Below are positions 8,550 through 15,733 of a stretch of 26,404 bases of DNA, in pieces; the first letter of the stretch is position 1; each line of letters begins with the position of its first letter. This DNA is from an uncultured Eubacteriales bacterium (lineage in GTDB: Bacteria > Bacillota > Clostridia > Oscillospirales > Acutalibacteraceae), in contig CAKSQS010000036.1 of assembly GCA_934486705.1 (NCBI GenBank), forward strand, positions 1 through 26,404, written 5' to 3'. The notes beneath the pieces were generated by a model. The model ran no database searches. It had not been told where the DNA came from and was given only the letters and a program-made list of their open reading frames with translations. The translations under genes were made by a program, and so were the position numbers.

Positions 8550-9386
8550 TTGCAAAAGCGAGTTGTTGCAATAAGCGATATTTCCTGTCTCGGGAAATGC
8601 TCGCTCACGGTTGCGCTGCCCATAATTTCGGCAGCGGGAATTGAAACCGCCGTTATTCCCACGGCGGTGCTTTCAACCCACACGGGTGGCTTTAAAAGTT
8701 ATACTTTTAAGGATATGTCGCCCGATATGGTAGCCATAGCCCGCCACTGGAAGGATGAGGGCATTACCGCCGACGCGGTTTACACAGGCTACCTATGCTC
8801 AAAGCAGCAGATTTATTTGGCGCTGGAGGCTGCCCGACTTATAAGCCGACCCGATACAAAACTTATAGCCGACCCCGTTATGGCGGATAACGGCAGGCTT
8901 TACCGCGGCTTTGAGCCCGATTTTCCCGATTATATGCTGAAACTGTGCGCCGCGGCGGATATTATAACCCCCAATATTACCGAGGCCTGCCTTATGCTGG
9001 GGTGCGAATATAAAGAGCCGCCGTATGATGAAAATTATATAAAGGCGCTGCTTGGCGGGCTTTATTTGAAGACCCACGCCGATATTGTGCTTACGGGCGT
9101 CAGCTTTGACGAAAGAAAAATCGGCGCCGCCGTTTTTGACGGCGAAACCGCCGCATATGTATTTGCCGAGCGCGTTCCCGTGGCTTACCACGGCACGGGA
9201 GATATTTTCACAAGCACGCTTACAGCTGCCTATCTTCGCGACCGCAGCTTAAAAGCCGCCGCGCAGATAGCGGCAAATTTCACAGCGCGCTGCATAAAAA
9301 AGGCGCTGACCGATAACCGCGAGGAACGCTTTGGGGTGGATTTTGAAACGCAAATACCCTACCTTATTAAATATTTGGAGCTGTAA
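8550..9386 (+). CDS. Pyridoxal/pyridoxamine kinase-like protein (ribokinase superfamily)
   Basis: A 278-residue PfkB/ThiD-like kinase. The N-terminus VVAISDISCLGKCSLT and STHTGGF match PdxK/PdxY-type vitamin B6 kinases, which phosphorylate pyridoxal or pyridoxamine. DPVMADNGRLY and the anion-hole/catalytic motif HGTGDIFTS (about 214-222, catalytic Asp about 219) are intact. The start is TTG, one base after the nth stop, with AAGGGAG about ten bases upstream inside nth. Substrate preference within the B6 vitamers, or hydroxymethylpyrimidine, cannot be told from sequence alone. Confidence 0.83.
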   Translation: MQKRVVAISDISCLGKCSLTVALPIISAAGIETAVIPTAVLSTHTGGFKSYTFKDMSPDMVAIARHWKDEGITADAVYTGYLCSKQQIYLALEAARLISRPDTKLIADPVMADNGRLYRGFEPDFPDYMLKLCAAADIITPNITEACLMLGCEYKEPPYDENYIKALLGGLYLKTHADIVLTGVSFDERKIGAAVFDGETAAYVFAERVPVAYHGTGDIFTSTLTAAYLRDRSLKAAAQIAANFTARCIKKALTDNREERFGVDFETQIPYLIKYLEL

Positions 9387-9387
9387 T

Positions 9388-10101
9388 ATGCGAGAAGAAC
9401 TTTTAAGAACCGCCGCGCTTATAGGCGAAAACGGAATCGATAAGCTTTCGCACTCCGCCGCCGCGGTTTTCGGGCTTGGGGGCGTGGGGTCGTATGCCGC
9501 CGAGGCGCTTGTGCGCTCAGGTATCGGCACGCTTTATATTTACGATAACGATACGGTTGCAAAAAGCAACATAAACCGCCAGCTTATAGCGCTTAATTCC
9601 ACCGTGGGTAAAAACAAGACCGATATTGCCGCCGCAAGGTACAGGGATATTAACCCCGAGTGCAATATAATTCCCGTTTGCGAGTTTATAACGCCCGAAA
9701 GCGTTATACCGTTTGAGAAGTTCGACGTTATGATAGACGCGGTGGATAATGTGACCGCAAAGCTTTTTTTGGCAGAGCAGGCGTATAAGAGAAAAATCCC
9801 CCTGATAAGCGTTATGGGAACGGGCAATAAAACCGACCCTACGCGTATCAGAGTGACGGATATATCAAAAACAAGCGTTTGCCCCTTGGCGCGGGTTATG
9901 CGCTATGAGCTTAAAAAGCGCGGCGTTTCAGGGGTTACCGCCGTTTGGAGCGATGAGCCGCCCATAAAGCCGCGGGATTGCGGCGAATACCGCAGCACGG
10001 GCAGGGTATCTCCCGCCAGTATGGCGCCCGTGCCGGGCGTGGCAGGACTTACCGCCGCCGCCGAAGCGATTAAAAGGCTGATTTATCAGCCGACGTTATG
10101 A
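9388..10101 (+). CDS. tcdA: tRNA threonylcarbamoyladenosine dehydratase (ThiF/MoeB/E1-like)
   Basis: The 237-residue protein is an E1-like adenylating enzyme. GLGGVGSYAAEALVRSGIG (about 29-47) binds ATP, followed by YDNDTV and the conserved NINRQ. The segment SKTSVCPLARVMRYELKKRG is typical of TcdA (CsdL/YgdL), which cyclises t6A to ct6A at position 37 of tRNAs that read ANN codons. I chose ATG 9388 over the longer in-frame start because it follows the upstream stop by one base and has GGAG eight bases before it. A ct6A enzyme just upstream of tRNA-Thr, a likely substrate, may be coincidence. Confidence 0.87.
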   Translation: MREELLRTAALIGENGIDKLSHSAAAVFGLGGVGSYAAEALVRSGIGTLYIYDNDTVAKSNINRQLIALNSTVGKNKTDIAAARYRDINPECNIIPVCEFITPESVIPFEKFDVMIDAVDNVTAKLFLAEQAYKRKIPLISVMGTGNKTDPTRIRVTDISKTSVCPLARVMRYELKKRGVSGVTAVWSDEPPIKPRDCGEYRSTGRVSPASMAPVPGVAGLTAAAEAIKRLIYQPTL

Positions 10102-10148
10102 AAATGCAATAAAGGAATAAAAAAGTTTTAAAAAATAAATTTTTATGC

Positions 10149-10177
10149 TTGACTTTATTCCGGTGTTATGGTATAGT
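10149..10177 (+). promoter_or_regulatory. Promoter of the tRNA-Thr/tRNA-Tyr operon
   Basis: TTGACT (10149-10154) and TATAGT (10172-10177) are 17 bases apart. The predicted start near 10184 is about 13 bases before tRNA-Thr. Confidence 0.65.
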
Positions 10178-10196
10178 AGTTAAGTGCTGAAAAAAT

Positions 10197-10272
10197 GCTG
10201 GTGTAGCTCAGTTGGTAGAGCAGCTGATTTGTAATCAGCAGGTCGGGGGTTCAAGTCCGTCCACCAGCTCCA
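10197..10272 (+). tRNA. tRNA-Thr(TGT)
   Basis: The acceptor arms GCTGGTG and CACCAGC pair over seven bases. The D-arm GCTCAGTTGGTAGAGC, anticodon stem-loop GCTGA-TTTGTAA-TCAGC with anticodon TGT, and T-arm with GTTCAAG are all in place. The discriminator T is followed by an encoded CCA. The anticodon reads ACA (threonine). Confidence 0.96.
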
Positions 10273-10305
10273 TTTTTGCGGGTGGTTTCAGCTAAAGCTT
10301 AATAT

Positions 10306-10390
10306 GGGAGAGTTCCCGAGTGGCCAAAGGGGACAGACTGTAAATCTGCTGCTTTCAGCTTCGATGGTTCGAATCCATCCTCTCCCACCA
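10306..10390 (+). tRNA. tRNA-Tyr(GTA), integration target
   Basis: This is a class II tRNA of 85 bases with a long variable arm and encoded CCA. The acceptor GGGAGAG pairs with CTCTCCC. The anticodon loop CTGTAAA gives anticodon GTA (tyrosine). The last bases of the gene (from 10380) are part of the 13-bp repeat found again at 22971-22983, so its 3' end was most likely supplied by the mobile element while restoring the same sequence. Confidence 0.95.
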
Positions 10391-10392
10391 AA
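10380..10392 (+). repeat. attL (13-bp direct repeat at tRNA-Tyr 3' end)
   Basis: CTCTCCCACCAAA covers the 3' acceptor strand, CCA end and two following bases of tRNA-Tyr. The identical sequence is at 22971-22983. The bases just before each copy differ (C against T), so identity is limited to 13 bp. Confidence 0.8.
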
Positions 10393-10398
10393 GTCAAA

Positions 10399-10447
10399 TT
10401 ATCCGAACATTGTCATCAATGGTGATGCGTTCGGATTTTTGATTTTT
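10399..10447 (+). terminator. Terminator after tRNA-Tyr, carried by the element
   Basis: An outer 8-bp stem ATCCGAAC/GTTCGGAT (10401-10408 with 10429-10436) encloses a partly paired inner region and is followed by TTTTTGATTTTT. It lies just inside attL, so it came with the element and replaces the displaced host terminator at 22982-23012. Confidence 0.75.
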
Positions 10448-10467
10448 ATAAGCAATTTAGCGAATAC

Positions 10468-10511
10468 ATAAGCACAAGCGACGGAGAAAACTCTCCGTCG
10501 CTTGTGCTTAT
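10468..10511 (-). terminator. 20-bp perfect hairpin after the 358-aa gene
   Basis: A perfect 20-bp stem (10468-10487 with 10492-10511) closes an AAAC loop and begins four bases past the leftward stop codon. There is no T tract on the minus strand, but the position and strength suit a terminator. Its core resembles the hairpin at 11831-11862 on the other side of the cargo cassette. Confidence 0.6.
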
Positions 10512-10514
10512 ATA

Positions 10515-11591
10515 TCAAATCCAAATACTTAAATCAAATATTTCATTTGTTTTGGTTGCTGCATACAACGCACCAATAACTATACCTACAGACGATAGAT
10601 TTAGATTCTTTATTGCAGAGGATTCCCAATAGTTAAAAAGTTCTTCCATTTCCGGACACCATTCAATTATCTTACTCTGCGCTTGTGTAGAAGACATAGT
10701 ATAATTATTATATAAGTTTTTGAGTTTTGCCGCATCGTCGGCATTGATTTTTAACTCATTAATACGATAATCTAATGTTTTTTCGTCAAGAGCATTAATT
10801 TGTAACTTACTTGAATCATTCATGCATTTTATAAATAAACCCGGATATCGTTCATTTATGGGTTGCTCGTTAACCACAGGAATATTTTCTTCTTTAAAAC
10901 CATTTGAGAACAAGCCTTTATATTGAGGAAGGAAAGAATTTATCAAAGAATTACTTGAAATTGAGATCGTACCGCAACGTGTATATGTTAAATGTTGAAA
11001 TTCGGAGCTTTTTTCGCTCACACCACTACAAAAAATCGGGAGAATTTTCTCTCTTAAATATTTTACAAAAGCCTGCTGATTACCTATAAAATGATATCGA
11101 GTATGACAAAGTAAAAAACGCAAAGAAAGCGTTGCTATTTGGGTTGGCAATAAAAGCCCCACTGTTTTAATTGCTTCCCCCAACGCAATCTGCAATAAAG
11201 AGTGCTCGTTTTCCTGAATTCTTTTTACCAATAATTCAGAGATGATATCACATAACTCGGGTGTTCCATACTTTATATAAGATTTTTCAGCCTCTATAAA
11301 ATCCATTTGCATAGAAGGTTGTTCAAACGCTTTTTGAAGCATAGATTCATCTATGCCCATATTACTTAATATTGTAAAGAGTTTGAAAACCAATTCATTA
11401 TCACGCTTTTGTGCTTCGACCAATGCAACATCTTTAGTTTTTGACAACTCATCTCTAATAAGATCTAGGCAAAGGTTTCTGACATCAGTGTAACTCATTC
11501 CATTGATAATTACACCATTATTAGCACCAACAACTACACCTTCGTTTTCTCCTGTTTCAATGTCAACTCTTTTTACACTTAACTCGTTCAT
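10515..11591 (-). CDS. LPO_1073/Vpar_1526-like protein, candidate defence effector
   Basis: A 358-residue soluble protein. Near residue 20 it has a short Asn/Gly-rich beta-like stretch (VVVGANNGVIING) followed by MSYTDVRNLCLDLIRDEL. A mostly helical body follows, and the C-terminus reads NLSSVGIVIGALY then FDLSIWI. From memory this N- and C-terminal pattern matches the uncharacterised family NCBI names LPO_1073/Vpar_1526; this was not searched. Function is unknown. Its start ATG overlaps the stop of the upstream 62-aa membrane gene (ATGA), so the two are probably translated together. Its place in the variable slot next to attL is typical for cargo such as phage defence. Confidence 0.6.
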   Translation of the reverse strand: MNELSVKRVDIETGENEGVVVGANNGVIINGMSYTDVRNLCLDLIRDELSKTKDVALVEAQKRDNELVFKLFTILSNMGIDESMLQKAFEQPSMQMDFIEAEKSYIKYGTPELCDIISELLVKRIQENEHSLLQIALGEAIKTVGLLLPTQIATLSLRFLLCHTRYHFIGNQQAFVKYLREKILPIFCSGVSEKSSEFQHLTYTRCGTISISSNSLINSFLPQYKGLFSNGFKEENIPVVNEQPINERYPGLFIKCMNDSSKLQINALDEKTLDYRINELKINADDAAKLKNLYNNYTMSSTQAQSKIIEWCPEMEELFNYWESSAIKNLNLSSVGIVIGALYAATKTNEIFDLSIWI

Positions 11592-11776
11592 TTAATTTCC
11601 CCACTATTTATTCCAACCATATTTCCATTATTCTGTGATGATGCTAAACTAATATCGCCGTGGTTAATTGCGCTTTTAATATTTTTTATTTCAGATTTTG
11701 CCTTTATAGATGTGATAGCAGATACTACTGCAGCGAGAGCGCTAACGCCAGAAAAAATCAAAGACCACATTTCCAT
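11588..11776 (-). CDS. Small membrane protein coupled to the 358-aa gene
   Basis: The 62-residue protein has one N-terminal membrane segment (about residues 5-24, SLIFSGVSALAAVVSAITSI), a charged helix (KAKSEIKNIKSAI) and an Asn/Gly-rich tail (SSQNNGNMVGINSGEIK). The tail resembles the start of the next protein, VVVGANNGVIING. The ATG has GGAGG eight bases upstream. Stop and next start overlap as ATGA. I recognise no family. A plausible but untested reading is a membrane anchor or membrane effector for the partner protein. Confidence 0.7.
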   Translation of the reverse strand: MEMWSLIFSGVSALAAVVSAITSIKAKSEIKNIKSAINHGDISLASSQNNGNMVGINSGEIK

Positions 11777-11804
11777 ATTTTAAGCCTCCATATTTGTTTT
11801 ATTT

Positions 11805-11833
11805 ATTATACAATACTTTAACGAACAAAGCAA
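11805..11833 (-). promoter_or_regulatory. Promoter of the 62-aa/358-aa cassette
   Basis: On the minus strand TTGCTT (11833-11828) and TATAAT (11810-11805) are 17 bases apart, 29 bases before the ATG. The cassette therefore has its own promoter, just beyond the terminator of the upstream mobilization operon. Confidence 0.65.
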
Positions 11834-11862
11834 GGACAGAGAGTTTTCCCTCTCCGCCCTTG
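11831..11862 (-). terminator. Terminator of the relaxase operon
   Basis: The arms at 11831-11843 and 11850-11862 pair over 13 bp as minus-strand RNA, where two positions form G-U wobbles. The same two positions are A-C mismatches on the plus strand. This strand bias indicates a minus-strand terminator. It starts nine bases past the 56-aa gene. Confidence 0.55.
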
Positions 11863-11870
11863 TGCGCGTT

Positions 11871-12041
11871 TTAAGCCGTTTTATCGGTGGTCTGTGCCTT
11901 TAACACGGCTTGTTCGGCCTTCCACTCCTCATATTCCTTTCGTCCTTGTTCGCTTTCAAAAAAGGCTTGGATTTGCGGAAGGAAATGCCGTGCGAGGATT
12001 TCCAATTCATGTTTTGGAATATTACATTTGTTTGCTGCCAT
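11871..12041 (-). CDS. Small conserved-looking protein of the mobilization operon (56 aa)
   Basis: A 56-residue reading frame begins MAANKCNIPKHELEILARHF and ends in a charged helix (ESEQGRKEYEEWKAEQ). It resembles small proteins I recall from clostridial mobile elements, without known function. It lies 46 bases downstream of the relaxase. The strong AGGAGG at 12087-12082 is too far from this ATG. It sits one base before another in-frame ATG (12080) that opens only seven codons before TAA. The gene may thus be translated after a short leader, or its 5' end may have been shortened by a stop mutation. Confidence 0.6.
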   Translation of the reverse strand: MAANKCNIPKHELEILARHFLPQIQAFFESEQGRKEYEEWKAEQAVLKAQTTDKTA

Positions 12042-12087
12042 AAGGCAACACGGCTTTTATTTCAACTGTTGTCGGGTCATTCCTCCT

Positions 12088-13440
12088 TTACATATTCATT
12101 TGCATACCGCCGTCATCATGGCTGTCTTGAATTTGTTTTTTCTTTTGCCCGCGTTTGCGTTCACAGACAACTTTAGGTTTTTGTTTATCATTATTGTCCG
12201 GTTCTCCTATCATCGCAATATCAGCTGCAAGATATAAAGCATCGACGGTAATATTGCTCCAAACGCCGCCCATTTCAGCTTGAGCTTCCACGGTGTCAAA
12301 TCCTTGGCCTTCAGCTCGTTCATCATTCGGCATATTTCCGTGTGCAGTTGCTCTTTCAAGGAGTCCGTCTGCCTCGATAATTTGACCTTGGTTGAATACT
12401 CTATCGAGTCCATCTTGTCTGTTGCCGCCTTGCGCATTTCCGTTAAGCACGGCCTTAACGTCTGTATAATCAGATCGTTCAAATCTTGATGCGTCGGAAG
12501 TTCGGATATCAAATCCGTGTTTCTTACAATGCTGTTCCCAACTGTCGAAAAGTATTCCGCTATTTTGTTGTACTGTTCCAATGTCAGTAGCAGATACTGA
12601 GGCTGTATCGGTTCGGTCAATGCCGCTACCGTTTCCTCGGTTATCGGCTCTATCGGATTGTTGTTCTTTAGTTTCATAATATCCATAAGCAAATAATTCC
12701 TCCATATTGGCTTTTAAATATTTGTCATCGAGTAATCGGTTATCCCGAAACCTCTGACCATCCGGTGTGATATAGGTTATATATTTGTAACGGTCTATCC
12801 ATTTCACACCGTATCCGAGCTTTTTCATCTGCTCAATAAACTGTTTTTTACTTCGGCTTGTTGCTACCGCATAATCTATGGCATTTGTCAGCTTCAGCTT
12901 TTTACTGTTACCGCGCAAAGCGGTACGGTATTCACGCTGATTGATAGCTTTTTGTTTAGGTTTCTTATACGGTGTTAATACTTCTAACCCAAACTGCTGA
13001 CAGATCATATCCGACTTATGTCGCAGTTCTTCCAATTCCTTTTCGCCTATTTGGATTTTATATCCCGTTTCACAGTTTACCGAGTTGACGACGAAATGAT
13101 TATGCCGGTGGTCACGGTCAATGTGAGTTGCCACAATCACCTCAAATCCATCAAACAGCTTTGCTGTTTCCAAACCTATGCGGTGTATCTGTTCGGGTGT
13201 GGCATTGCAATCGGGTTTAAAGGATTGCACATACTGTTTGAAAAATACACCCTTTGCTTTACCGTATTGGTGCTTGGTTGCCATAAACTCCTGATACGCC
13301 GATTCGGGAACGCAGTGCTGACCGCTTACAAGCTTTATTCCGTCCATGACGGTTTTCTTGTCTTGCATAACATAATCAAGCACTCGTTTCATCGCCGTGG
13401 CGGTCTGTGTTTTTTCGAGGATTGCCGTAAAGGTTGCCAT
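12088..13440 (-). CDS. MOBP-type relaxase (mobilization nuclease)
   Basis: The 450-residue protein has a relaxase domain in its first half. A conserved-looking Tyr lies in MKRVLDYVMQDKKT (about 23), and the metal-binding histidine motif HIDRDHRHNHF is at about 106-116. The second half is polar, low in recognisable features and probably flexible. Relaxases nick oriT and pilot the single strand during conjugative transfer. I chose ATG 13440, which follows GGGAGGT by eight bases and overlaps the stop of the MobC-like gene (TGATG), over the upstream GTG that overlaps the ribosome-binding site. Channel and coupling genes are absent, so transfer would depend on a helper element. Confidence 0.85.
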   Translation of the reverse strand: MATFTAILEKTQTATAMKRVLDYVMQDKKTVMDGIKLVSGQHCVPESAYQEFMATKHQYGKAKGVFFKQYVQSFKPDCNATPEQIHRIGLETAKLFDGFEVIVATHIDRDHRHNHFVVNSVNCETGYKIQIGEKELEELRHKSDMICQQFGLEVLTPYKKPKQKAINQREYRTALRGNSKKLKLTNAIDYAVATSRSKKQFIEQMKKLGYGVKWIDRYKYITYITPDGQRFRDNRLLDDKYLKANMEELFAYGYYETKEQQSDRADNRGNGSGIDRTDTASVSATDIGTVQQNSGILFDSWEQHCKKHGFDIRTSDASRFERSDYTDVKAVLNGNAQGGNRQDGLDRVFNQGQIIEADGLLERATAHGNMPNDERAEGQGFDTVEAQAEMGGVWSNITVDALYLAADIAMIGEPDNNDKQKPKVVCERKRGQKKKQIQDSHDDGGMQMNM

Positions 13441-13673
13441 CAACCACACCTCCCGACTATATCATTGAGCGTGGCAAGCACCTCGGCATAGTGCTGTTTT
13501 AACTCCTGCAAATCTGAACATACAATTTTGCCCATATTGCAGAGCGTTGTCAGCTGATTGATGTTTCTGCCAATGGCTTTTTGTTCTTTCAGCACATCCG
13601 AAAGACCGTTTATAACAGTTATGGGTTTATTCATTGCCGCTGCTGTTACAAACTCGGTGAAGTTCATATTCAC
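13440..13673 (-). CDS. MobC-like relaxosome accessory protein, C-terminal part (frameshifted gene)
   Basis: A 77-codon frame beginning GTG encodes MNMNFTEFVTAAAMNK and then a helical region (EQKAIGRNINQLTTLCNMG) typical of the C-terminal half of MobC-type relaxosome proteins, which help the relaxase bind oriT. The ribbon-helix-helix half that normally precedes it is found directly upstream in another frame (see 13670-13723). The gene is coupled to the relaxase by a one-base overlap. It is either a damaged gene or one expressed by -1 frameshifting. Confidence 0.65.
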   Translation of the reverse strand: MNMNFTEFVTAAAMNKPITVINGLSDVLKEQKAIGRNINQLTTLCNMGKIVCSDLQELKQHYAEVLATLNDIVGRCG

Positions 13674-13723
13674 TTTTTCTTGATTGCCGCATAGTCGCTC
13701 TCACGAAAACGCATAGCAACCAT
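13670..13723 (-). pseudogene. N-terminal fragment of the MobC-like gene
   Basis: ATG 13723 opens a 17-codon frame, MVAMRFRESDYAAIKKK, ending at TGA 13672-13670. This is the start of a ribbon-helix-helix domain as found in MobC proteins. The continuation (NFTEFVTAAAMNK) lies in the -1 frame. Related proteins, from memory, have a few more residues between the halves, which points to a small deletion. The AAGAAAAAG run just before the stop leaves ribosomal frameshifting possible. No clear ribosome-binding site precedes this ATG. Confidence 0.55.
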
Positions 13724-13832
13724 TTTTGTCTTGTTGGTTTTAATTAGCCTCTCTTTCTGCGGAAGCCGTACTACCGCTGTTTATTCCCCGATGTCGTATT
13801 ATTGGGGGGTTCGTGGTTCACCCCGACAAGCT

Positions 13833-13891
13833 GTTTGTATTGCGGCGGCCGGGAGCCTGCCGTATATACAAACAATATGCTTGCCTATCCC
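13833..13891 (+). other. Candidate origin of transfer (oriT)
   Basis: An inverted repeat GTTTGTAT...ATACAAAC (13833-13840/13866-13873) is followed 12 bases later by TATCCC (13886-13891). MOBP-type oriTs have an inverted repeat a short distance from a nick region resembling TATCCTG. The position next to the MobC/relaxase genes supports the call; the nick site itself is inferred. Confidence 0.4.
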
Positions 13892-14261
13892 TTCGGGATA
13901 GATAGTATATGGCTGATCCATATTTTATCGTCAACTCCTTTCAACCGATATGTAATAAAAATCCCTGCGAGAAAACTGTACGGTTATTCCTTGACAGTAT
14001 CCGCGCAGGGATTGCGTTTTAATTATGCTTTTGTCAAGGAACATACCGGCAGAGATGAAAATAAGCCTTGCGCAGCTATATGAATTTAAATATGTACTGC
14101 GCCAAGACTTTATGTAATCTGTTTGATTGTGTATTTATTTTACCGGACTTTAACAGTTTTGTCAAGGCCTCTGTTTCATGAATTGTTAAACCGATTATTT
14201 TCGCAATATCTAAAATTTAAAATTAGATAAAAATTTTTTTCAATCAGATAAAATTTCATCA

Positions 14262-14290
14262 TTGTGTGGTCTTTCATATTATGTTAAAAT
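14262..14290 (+). promoter_or_regulatory. Promoter of the AraC-led operon
   Basis: TTGTGT (14262-14267) and TAAAAT (14285-14290) are 17 bases apart, 24 bases before the ATG at 14315. Both hexamers are partial matches, which fits a regulated promoter. Confidence 0.45.
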
Positions 14291-14314
14291 AATTTTAGTA
14301 AGGTGGGAAAAAGT

Positions 14315-15238
14315 ATGCGGCACATAACGGTAGGCAGAAAATATAACGAAGGCAAGGTTGCAAAAATTGAATGCGTAAAGAACGACAGACTTCAAAACAT
14401 TGATATAAAAGGTAAATGCTTTTTGCTGATTATTCTGACTGTCGGCAAGCTGGAATTTAGGGTGGAAAACGGGCAGTTCTGCGCCGCAGCGCCTGCGTTT
14501 ATCTGCTTTGACGAAACCGCCGACCCCGTGCTTATTTCAAAGCAAAAAGCACAGTATACCTGTATTTACTTTCATCCCGAATTTTTAAATGTTAATATGT
14601 CCTTTGAGATGCTGCGTAAAAAAGAATACGGCGATATTGCCTCCACGCACGATTTATTTTTGTTAAAGCCGTTTACCGATAAGGCTTATGTTGTGCCAAT
14701 AGCCGAAACACAGCTTGAAAAAATAGTGCAGGCGGCAGATTGTTTGCAAACAGAGCTTGAAAATCAGAGGGATTGGTATTGGTCTTGCCGAGGTCGCTCC
14801 TATTTTATGGAGATTATTATTGCCTTAGAGCGTATGTACGGACTGATCGGTTATGGAATAAAGCACCAAATATCGGATAATGCACCGATTATCAAAAACG
14901 CAAAGCTGCGCGACGCGGTGCTGTATATTGAAAGCCGTTTTGACGAAAGCGTTACTCTGCCCGATATAGCGAAAGCCGCCGGGATGAACCACACAACGCT
15001 TACGGCGCTGATGAAAGAGGAACTGGGACTTACCGCAATAGAGTACCTTATGAAATACCGCATAACCGTTGCAAAAAAACAGCTTGAATTTACAAGCGTG
15101 CCCATAAAAGATATTGCGAATATGACAGGCTTTAAGACCGTACAGCATTTCAGCCGTGTTTTTAAATCACATACAGGCACCACCCCGGCGGAATTTCGCA
15201 AAAATACCGTGCAAAAACGAAAGGATGATTTTAAGTGA
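14315..15238 (+). CDS. AraC-family transcriptional regulator
   Basis: The 307-residue protein has an N-terminal cupin-like sensor half (about 1-150) and a C-terminal pair of helix-turn-helix motifs typical of AraC/XylS regulators (about 200-300). The segments are VTLPDIAKAAGMNHTTLTAL and IKDIANMTGFKTVQHFSRVF, followed by the family signature KSHTGTTPAEFRK. The ATG is preceded by AAGGTGG at eight bases. It is the first gene of a coupled run with the next three genes (overlaps GTGA and ATGA), so it likely controls them. The ligand is unknown. Confidence 0.88.
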   Translation: MRHITVGRKYNEGKVAKIECVKNDRLQNIDIKGKCFLLIILTVGKLEFRVENGQFCAAAPAFICFDETADPVLISKQKAQYTCIYFHPEFLNVNMSFEMLRKKEYGDIASTHDLFLLKPFTDKAYVVPIAETQLEKIVQAADCLQTELENQRDWYWSCRGRSYFMEIIIALERMYGLIGYGIKHQISDNAPIIKNAKLRDAVLYIESRFDESVTLPDIAKAAGMNHTTLTALMKEELGLTAIEYLMKYRITVAKKQLEFTSVPIKDIANMTGFKTVQHFSRVFKSHTGTTPAEFRKNTVQKRKDDFK

Positions 15239-15732
15239 AAAAGGCAAAACAGCTTTTATGGTTTATTATACCCACCATTTATATTTGGTTCAGTATAATA
15301 TTTACTGCGATATCGGTTAAAAACAACACGCCTAAGTTTTTGGGCACAACAAATTATTACCGCCTGTTTTTTAAGGACGCCGTTTTTAAAAAAGCTCTTT
15401 TTAATACATTTTTGTTTCCCGCTTTAATTGCGCTTTTATGTTGTGCCGCCTTATATACAGCCAAACGGCTGATAAACAGAAAATATAATATAAAATACAT
15501 AAACACCGTGTTTTATGCCGTTGTTTCGGTGCTTACCACAGCATGTATGTTTTTCCGTATTAAACGGGTTTTCGCTTATCCGGCTAATACCTACCTTGCA
15601 GCGGTACTTCAGGCAGAACCCAAAGGCTCAAATTTTAATTTGTTTTTGCTGTGCCTGCAAGCAGCGGTTTTGATGTGCTTCATATTTTGGTGTATTGATT
15701 TGGTTTCAGAAATAATAAACGGACGGAAATAG
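15235..15732 (+). CDS. Four-helix membrane protein resembling the N-terminus of a sugar ABC permease
   Basis: A 165-residue protein with about four membrane segments (near 7-26, 53-76, 90-108 and 137-156). It starts with GTG overlapping the AraC stop. The stretch GTTNYYRLFFKDAVFKKALF followed by NTFLFP resembles the segment after the first membrane helix of MalF-type sugar permeases, but the permease EAA loop and remaining helices are missing. It is therefore too short to be a working permease by itself. I do not assign a function; it is coupled to a second small membrane protein and probably acts with it. Confidence 0.65.
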   Translation: MKKAKQLLWFIIPTIYIWFSIIFTAISVKNNTPKFLGTTNYYRLFFKDAVFKKALFNTFLFPALIALLCCAALYTAKRLINRKYNIKYINTVFYAVVSVLTTACMFFRIKRVFAYPANTYLAAVLQAEPKGSNFNLFLLCLQAAVLMCFIFWCIDLVSEIINGRK

Positions 15733-15733
15733 A

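Larger units (their letters stand above)
13724..14314. other. Structured non-coding region between mobC and the AraC gene (candidate oriT region)
   Basis: About 590 bases without a convincing gene hold several inverted repeats: 13833-13840/13866-13873 (with additional inner pairing), 13885-13891/13895-13901, 13960-13969/14004-14013 (10 bp, with an inner 5-bp stem), 13988-13996/14032-14040 (9 bp, mutually exclusive with the previous one), and an AT-rich hairpin about 14067-14107. TTTTGTCAAGG occurs twice (about 14029 and 14156). The region sits directly upstream of the mobilization genes, as oriT regions do. An open frame at 13802-14083 has no start signal and overlaps the repeats. Confidence 0.55.

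Noticed and set aside
13802..14083. 93-codon rightward open frame upstream of the mobilization genes
   Set aside because: No start signal, overlaps the inverted repeats of the candidate oriT and shows no recognisable protein features.
15235..15732. Working sugar ABC transporter permease
   Set aside because: Only the N-terminal region is similar; the EAA loop, remaining helices, ATPase and binding protein are missing.
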